Source: Brachyhypopomus gauderio (Eukaryota; Chordata; Actinopteri; Gymnotiformes; Hypopomidae). Taken from it: a stretch of DNA of 64,000 bases. The stretch's first letter is position 1, and each line of letters begins with the position of its first letter. The notes under the pieces are model-generated. The model was given only the letters and a program-made list of their open reading frames with translations. It was not told the origin of the DNA and did not search any database. The stretch lies in contig NW_027506911.1 of NCBI RefSeq assembly GCF_052324685.1, positions 1-64,000 on the forward strand. The letters are read 5' to 3'. Positions 60,019 through 64,000 of this stretch are shown here, piece after piece. The position numbers were made by a program, and so were the translations under genes.

Positions 60019-60091
60019 GGGGGATTAGCTCAAGTGGTAGAGCGCTCGCTTTGCATGCGAGAGGTAGTGGGGTCGATGCCCACATTCTCCA
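60019..60091 (+). tRNA. trnaa-ugc: tRNA-Ala (TGC), variant
   Basis: A54>G. Confidence 0.93.
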
Positions 60092-60559
60092 AAGCTCTCT
60101 TACTGACTCCTTGCTTGCTTACGATAAGCATGAAGCAGCCAGCTCTAGTCTTAAGGGAATAATTTCATGACCTTCAAAGGTCTCTTAGAACATGGTCACT
60201 TTGGATTCCTCCAGCAAACAGTTGACATCTTTGCCACATCTCTTTTTACTTTTGGACAAAGACTGTCCATAAGCCGAAAGAAGCAGAGGAAAGTCCAATT
60301 CAGTCAAAACTTAAGCATGTCGTGAAGTGGTACACCTATGCTTTTGGACAACGCGTACATGCAAGTTGACACCTACACATTTCCTTCTCCAAATGCTTTA
60401 TCAGCAGATGAATTGAACATCTAGAGTCTTGAGTTCTGACAATCCCACTGTGAAATCTCACAACAAAACATCAAACAGTTTATGTCTGTTTATAATTTTT
60501 CAACAGAATGCACAGGTCATTCAAAAGCTGAGGCTTTCCGCCTAGCTAGGTCGAGTTCA

Positions 60560-60632
60560 TGCAGAAACCCGGGATCGAACCAGGGAGCTTTAGATCTTCA
60601 GTCTAACGCTCTCCCAACTGAGCTATTTCGGC
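60560..60632 (-). tRNA. trnaf-gaa: tRNA-Phe (GAA), variant
   Basis: G70>T (acceptor mismatch) and G46>C in the variable loop. Confidence 0.88.
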
Positions 60633-60907
60633 AAGCTGCAGATAAACCACGTCGAGATGCAAACGAAACTTTATCAACGACTGTTACCTTTCCTTAGGTT
60701 CTTGCAACATGCTTTCACAGCGTAACGGTTTCGGCACAGTGAAATTCACGGACAGGTACAGCAAGACCTAATTTGGCAATGTTTATCATGATGCCAACAT
60801 GAGAAAACCTTGTGGGTCAATGCTGGATTCGGTATTATTACCTAGTCGGGCTGAGCTGATCCGTAAGCTTTCCTTAAAACTCCAATCAAAAGAATAAACT
60901 CTTGAGA

Positions 60908-60980
60908 GGGGGATTAGCTCAAGTGGTAGAGCGCTCGCTTTGCATGCGAGAGGTAGTGGGATAGATGCCCACATTCTCCA
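60908..60980 (+). tRNA. trnaa-ugc: tRNA-Ala (TGC), variant
   Basis: C56>A. Confidence 0.82.
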
Positions 60981-61448
60981 AAGCTCTCTTACTGACTCCT
61001 TGCTTGCTTACGATAAGCATGAAGCAGCCAGCTCTAGTCTTAAGGGAATAATTTCATGACCTTCAAAGGTCTCTTAGAACATGGTCACTTTGGATTCCTC
61101 CAGCAAACAGTTGACATCTTTGCCACATCTCTTTTTACTTTTGGACAAAGGCTGTCCATAAGCCGAAGGAAGCAGAGGAAAGTCCAATTCAGTCAAAACT
61201 TAAGCATGTCGTGAAGTGGTACACCTATGCTTTTGGACAACGCGTACATGCAAGTTGACACCTACACATTTCCTTCTCCAAATGCTTTATCAGCAGATGA
61301 ATTGAACATCTAGAGTCTCGAGTTCTGACAATCCCACTGTGAAATCTCACAACAAAACATCAAACAGTTTATGTCTGTTTATAATTTTTCAACAGAATGC
61401 ACAGGTCATTCAAAAGCTGAGGCTTTCCACCTAGCTAGGTCGAATTCA

Positions 61449-61521
61449 TGCCGAAACCCGGGATCGAACCAGGGACCTTTAGATCTTCAGTCTAACGCTC
61501 TCCCAACTGAGCTATTTCGGC
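61449..61521 (-). tRNA. trnaf-gaa: tRNA-Phe (GAA)
   Basis: Consensus copy. Confidence 0.97.
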
Positions 61522-61796
61522 AAGCTGCAGATAAACCACGTCGAGATGCAAACGAAACTTTATCAACGACTGTTACCTTTCCTTAGGTTCTTGCAACATG
61601 CTTTCACAGCGTAACGGTTTCGGCACAGTGAAATTCACGGACAGGTACAGCAAGACCTAATTTGGCAATGTTTATCATGATGCCAACATGAGAAAACCTT
61701 GTGGGTCAATGCTGGATTCGGTATTATTACCTAGTCGGGCTGAGCTGATCCGTAAGCTTTCCTTAAAACTCCAATCAAAAGAATAAACTCTTGAGA

Positions 61797-61869
61797 GGGG
61801 GATTAGCTCAAGTGGTAGAGCGCTCGCTTTGCATGCGAGAGGTAGTGGGATAGATGCCCACATTCTCCA
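61797..61869 (+). tRNA. trnaa-ugc: tRNA-Ala (TGC), variant
   Basis: C56>A. Confidence 0.82.
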
Positions 61870-62337
61870 AAGCTCTCTTACTGACTCCTTGCTTGCTTAC
61901 GATAAGCATGAAGCAGCCAGCTCTAGTCTTAAGGGAATAATTTCATGACCTTCAAAGGTCTCTTAGAACATGGTCACTTTGGATTCCTCCAGCAAACAGT
62001 TGACATCTTTGCCACATCTCTTTTTACTTTTGGACAAAGGCTGTCCATAAGCCGAAGGAAGCAGAGGAAAGTCCAATTCAGTCAAAACTTAAGCATGTCG
62101 TGAAGTGGTACACCTATGCTTTTGGACAACGCGTACATGCAAGTTGACACCTACACATTTCCTTCTCCAAATGCTTTATCAGCAGATGAATTGAACATCT
62201 AGAGTCTCGAGTTCTGACAATCCCACTGTGAAATCTCACAACAAAACATCAAACAGTTTATGTCTGTTTATAATTTTTCAACAGAATGCACAGGTCATTC
62301 AAAAGCTGAGGCTTTCCACCTAGCTAGGTCGAATTCA

Positions 62338-62410
62338 TGCCGAAACCCGGGATCGAACCAGGGACCTTTAGATCTTCAGTCTAACGCTCTCCCAACTGAG
62401 CTATTTCGGC
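62338..62410 (-). tRNA. trnaf-gaa: tRNA-Phe (GAA)
   Basis: Consensus copy. Confidence 0.97.
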
Positions 62411-62685
62411 AAGCTGCAGATAAACCACGTCGAGATGCAAACGAAACTTTATCAACGACTGTTACCTTTCCTTAGGTTCTTGCAACATGCTTTCACAGCG
62501 TAATGGTTTCGGCACAGTGAAATTCACGGACAGGTACGGCAAGACCTAATTTGGCAATGTTTATCATGATGCCAACATGAGAAAACCTTGTGGGTCAATG
62601 CTGGATTCGGTATTATTTCCTAGTCGGGCTGAGCTGATCCGTAAGCTTTCCTTAAAACTCCAATCAAAACTATAAACTCTTGAGA

Positions 62686-62758
62686 GGGGGATTAGCTCAA
62701 GTGGTAGAGCGCTCGCTTTGCATGCGAGAGGTAGTGGGGTCGATGCCCACATTCTCCA
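62686..62758 (+). tRNA. trnaa-ugc: tRNA-Ala (TGC), variant
   Basis: A54>G. Confidence 0.93.
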
Positions 62759-63226
62759 AAGCTCTCTTACTGACTCCTTGCTTGCTTACGATAAGCATGA
62801 AGCAGCCAGCTCTAGTCTTAAGGGAATAATTTCATGACCTTCAAAGGTCTCTTAGAACATGGTCACTTTGGATTCCTCCAGCAAACAGTTGACATCTTTG
62901 CCACATCTCTTTTTACTTTTGGACAAAGGCTGTCCATAAGCCGAAGGAAGCAGAGGAAAGTCCAATTCAGTCAAAACTTAAGCATGTCGTGAAGTGGTAC
63001 ACCTATGCTTTTGGACAACGCGTACATGCAAGTTGACACCTACACATTTCCTTCTCCAAATGCTTTATCAGCAGATGAATTGAACATCTAGAGTCTCGAG
63101 TTCTGACAATCCCACTGTGAAATCTCACAACAAAACATCAAACAGTTTATGTCTGTTTATAATTTTTCAACAGAATGCACAGGTCATTCAAAAGCTGAGG
63201 CTTTCCACCTAGCTAGGTCGAATTCA

Positions 63227-63299
63227 TGCCAAAACCCGGGATCGAACCAGGGACCTTTAGATCTTCAGTCTAACGCTCTCCCAACTGAGCTATTTCGGC
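63227..63299 (-). tRNA. trnaf-gaa: tRNA-Phe (GAA), variant
   Basis: C69>T wobble, as at 14718. Confidence 0.94.
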
Positions 63300-63574
63300 A
63301 AGCTGCAGATAAACCACGTCGAGATGCAAACGAAACTTTATCAACGACTGTTACCTTTCCTTAGGTTCTTGCAACATGCTTTCACAGCGTAACGGTTTCG
63401 GCACAGTGAAATTCACGGACAGGTACGGCAAGACCTAATTTGGCAATGTTTATCATGATGCCAACATGAGAAAACCTTGTGGGTCAATGCTGGATTCGGT
63501 ATTATTTCCTAGTCGGGCTGAGCTGATCCGTAAGCTTTCCTTAAAACTCCAATCAAAACTATAAACTCTTGAGA

Positions 63575-63647
63575 GGGGGATTAGCTCAAGTGGTAGAGCG
63601 CTCGCTTTGCATGCGAGAGGTAGTGGGGTCGATGCACACATTCTCCA
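63575..63647 (+). tRNA. trnaa-ugc: tRNA-Ala (TGC), variant
   Basis: A54>G and C62>A (T-stem mismatch). Last complete tRNA in the window. Confidence 0.88.
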
Positions 63648-64000
63648 AAGCTCTCTTACTGACTCCTTGCTTGCTTACGATAAGCATGAAGCAGCCAGCT
63701 CTAGTCTTAAGGGAATAATTTCATGACCTTCAAAGGTCTCTTAGAACATGGTCACTTTGGATTCCTCCAGCAAACAGTTGACATCTTTGCCACATCTCTT
63801 TTTACTTTTGGACAAAGACTGTCCATAAGCCGAAAGAAGCAGAGGAAAGTCCAATTCAGTCAAAACTTAAGCATGTCGTGAAGTGGTACACCTATGCTTT
63901 TGGACAACGCGTACATGCAAGTTGACACCTACACATTTCCTTCTCCAAATGCTTTATCAGCAGATGAATTGAACATCTAGAGTCTTGAGTTCTGACAATC

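Larger units (their letters stand above)
33938..64000. repeat. Right part of the 889 bp tRNA-Ala / tRNA-Phe tandem array, open at window end
   Basis: There are about 34 further units in the same orientation and register as the left part. Array phase is kept across the transposon: 276 bp from the split tRNA-Phe 5' end to the next tRNA-Ala start, as in every other unit. Period changes come from small indels: an extra T before tRNA-Phe (about 45403 and 48071), an extra A (about 55037 and 55927), loss of 6 bp (about 52747 and 54519) and loss of 10 bp (about 56936). The last base of the window is inside a unit, so the true size of the array is unknown. Confidence 0.97.

Noticed and set aside
2337-64000. 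CRISPR-like or satellite-only interpretation of the array
   Set aside because: The units are 889 bp and contain two complete tRNA genes each; there is no short-repeat/unique-spacer pattern.

Overview
The window looks like nuclear DNA of a ray-finned fish (teleost). The evidence is spliced genes with GT-AG introns, a eukaryotic-type DNA transposon carrying an integrase-like transposase and a fish-style HECT ubiquitin ligase gene, a left-flank gene of a type I associate with teleosts, and a very large tandem array of nuclear tRNA genes. The species cannot be named from sequence alone.

Layout. (1) Bases 1-2100: a minus-strand spliced gene of an unnamed fish family, with a Pro/Ser/Gln minisatellite exon and an apparent frameshift, followed by an AT-rich 5' flank. 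(2) 2120-2300: a short minisatellite of about 34 bp units rich in ATTGG (inverted CCAAT). (3) About 2337-26290 and 33930-64000 (end of window): one tandem array of an 889 bp unit. Each unit holds tRNA-Ala(TGC) on the plus strand and tRNA-Phe(GAA) on the minus strand. They converge across 468 bp and diverge from a 275 bp spacer. I count 61 tRNA-Ala copies, 59 complete tRNA-Phe copies, one tRNA-Phe split by an insertion, and a 5' stub at the left edge. The array continues past the right end. Spacers are as conserved as the genes, and blocks of units are duplicated, which is the pattern expected from unequal exchange or gene conversion. (4) 26291-33929: a 7,639 bp DNA transposon inserted in one tRNA-Phe copy. 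It has long terminal inverted repeats and a perfect 8 bp target-site duplication.

The transposon holds two intact, convergent, spliced genes, each starting about 350-370 bp inside one end. The plus-strand gene (14 exons, 710 aa) encodes a protein with a Rad18-type (UBZ4-like) zinc finger and a C-terminal HECT ubiquitin ligase domain that keeps its catalytic cysteine. The minus-strand gene (6 exons, 454 aa) encodes an HTH plus DDE integrase-type transposase with all three catalytic acidic residues in a D-56-D-34-E arrangement. Because both reading frames can be assembled without a stop or frameshift and the target-site duplication is exact, the copy looks young and possibly autonomous.

Most short open frames inside the 889 bp units are accidental translations of tRNA genes and spacers, so they are not annotated as proteins.
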